NCBI RefSeq assembly: GCF_040954645.1 | Contig: NC_092803.1 | Location: 120,857,961-120,921,960 of the forward strand | DNA length: 64,000 nt | Direction: 5' to 3' | Origin: Diabrotica undecimpunctata | Taxonomy: Eukaryota > Arthropoda > Insecta > Coleoptera > Chrysomelidae | Shown: positions 63,191 through 64,000 of the stretch, piece after piece | Layout: each line of letters starts with the position of its first letter | Position numbering within the stretch: the first letter of the stretch is position 1 | The notes under the pieces: model-generated | Databases searched by the model: none | Seen by the model: only the letters and a program-made list of their open reading frames with translations | What the model was told of the DNA's origin: nothing | Translations under genes and position numbers: made by a program

Positions 63191-64000
63191 GAAAACCAAT
63201 CGAATTTAATGATGTGTTGTGTCTTTATTTTGCTGTGTAAACACATTTCGACTATAATGTCAGGACATTCATTAATTCCGCTATTAAATAGACTAATTCT
63301 GTTATTTTGATACTCAAAAAAAAATTAAATTTGTTTCAGAAATAAACTTCGAATCTTGATAATTAATTTTCTTTCGTTTTGTTTACTGCCATTGCTGCGG
63401 TTGCTAGTACTCTTTCTATTAATAGACTAAATACGTGAATATTCTTCAGAAATAAAAAGAATATACTAATTTGAGTATTTTATATCTTATAGTCTCGCTC
63501 ATCAGCGAGCGGAGTATCCGCGATTCTATAGAAGCCGTTTTTATAAACTAGACCTAATGTATTTTTTTTATTATAATAAGCAGAAATATAATATTCTATT
63601 GTTACAATGAATAATGACCAGCAAGGAAACATTTTCTTACAAGCTGTCAGTGATCGAACTCACAATTTCCGAGAGATAATTTATGATTGATACATGATTC
63701 CGGCTAGTTTTGACCAGTTACGACGCGTGACTTTAGATGACTAATTTCATTTTTTGTTTGCTAGACTATAGATTATATTATGTTTATAAATAATCTTACT
63801 ACACACATAAAAAATGTCTAAGGAATATTAATATTACACTTTTTTTAATGAAAACTGAAATATATATTTTTTAATATATACCCTTCGATTTGAGAACTTG
63901 TTCTATACAAATCATGCCATAAAAATTAATCTGTTTATTGCACTATTTTATTAAGGTACAAATGACAGCTCCTCAAATTCGTACGGTTAATTGTTTTAAA
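63191..64000. other. no gene seen to the right edge
   Basis: AT-rich sequence without ORFs or recognised repeats. No further RCL cassette was found up to the window end. Confidence 0.5.

Overview
The window looks like a large, AT-rich, transposon-filled insect genome, most like a beetle of the Chrysomelidae type (inferred from the style of its LINE, Tc1/mariner, Penelope and hAT relics; the sequence does not prove it). I see no bacterial-style operons, rRNA, tRNA or CRISPR.

The one recognisable host gene is the 3' variable region of a single serpin gene on the + strand (alaserpin / Manduca serpin-1 / Drosophila Spn42Da type). From 3507 to 62189 there are 17 small cassette exons. Each starts right after an AG acceptor, in the same codon phase. 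Each encodes the serpin reactive-centre loop (RCL), the ADHPF strand and the LF-x-G-[KR] strand, and ends in its own stop codon. The constitutive serpin body (about 330 residues) is not here and must lie upstream. Splicing one cassette at a time onto that body would make many inhibitors that differ only in the bait loop and C-terminus. Predicted P1 residues include Arg, Lys, Met, Cys and hydrophobic residues. Cassette 9 (21995-22161) has an R-x-K-R loop and ends in RDEL, which makes it the likely furin-directed, ER-retained isoform, as in Drosophila Spn42Da.

Layout: 1-2730 retroelement and transposon fragments with a 146-148 bp direct repeat; 3507-5646 cassettes 1-3; 5981-11645 a DNA transposon with a mariner inserted in it, TA microsatellites, a LINE fragment, an inverted transposon end and a Penelope terminal repeat; 12056-12632 cassettes 4 (damaged) and 5; 14078-17100 cassettes 6-8 in duplicated, mosaic units; 17192-19178 a Tc1/mariner-superfamily transposon with inverted repeats and TA target duplications; cassettes 9 (21995), 10 (24095) and 11 (30627) separated by LINE relics; 36230-43018 a large duplication carrying cassettes 12 and 13 and a third copy that lost its exon; 44041-46267 cassettes 14 and 15 with a Tc1 relic and a Penelope tail between them; 46550-52830 LINE relics; 53062 cassette 16; 53838-55425 a foldback element; 55916-61370 a hAT-type transposase relic split by a 2.1-kb LINE; 62032 cassette 17; then no gene to the end.

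Most cassettes have an AATAAA signal a short way downstream, so they may be alternative terminal exons. All ORFs other than the cassettes are transposon relics, microsatellite artefacts or unrecognised.
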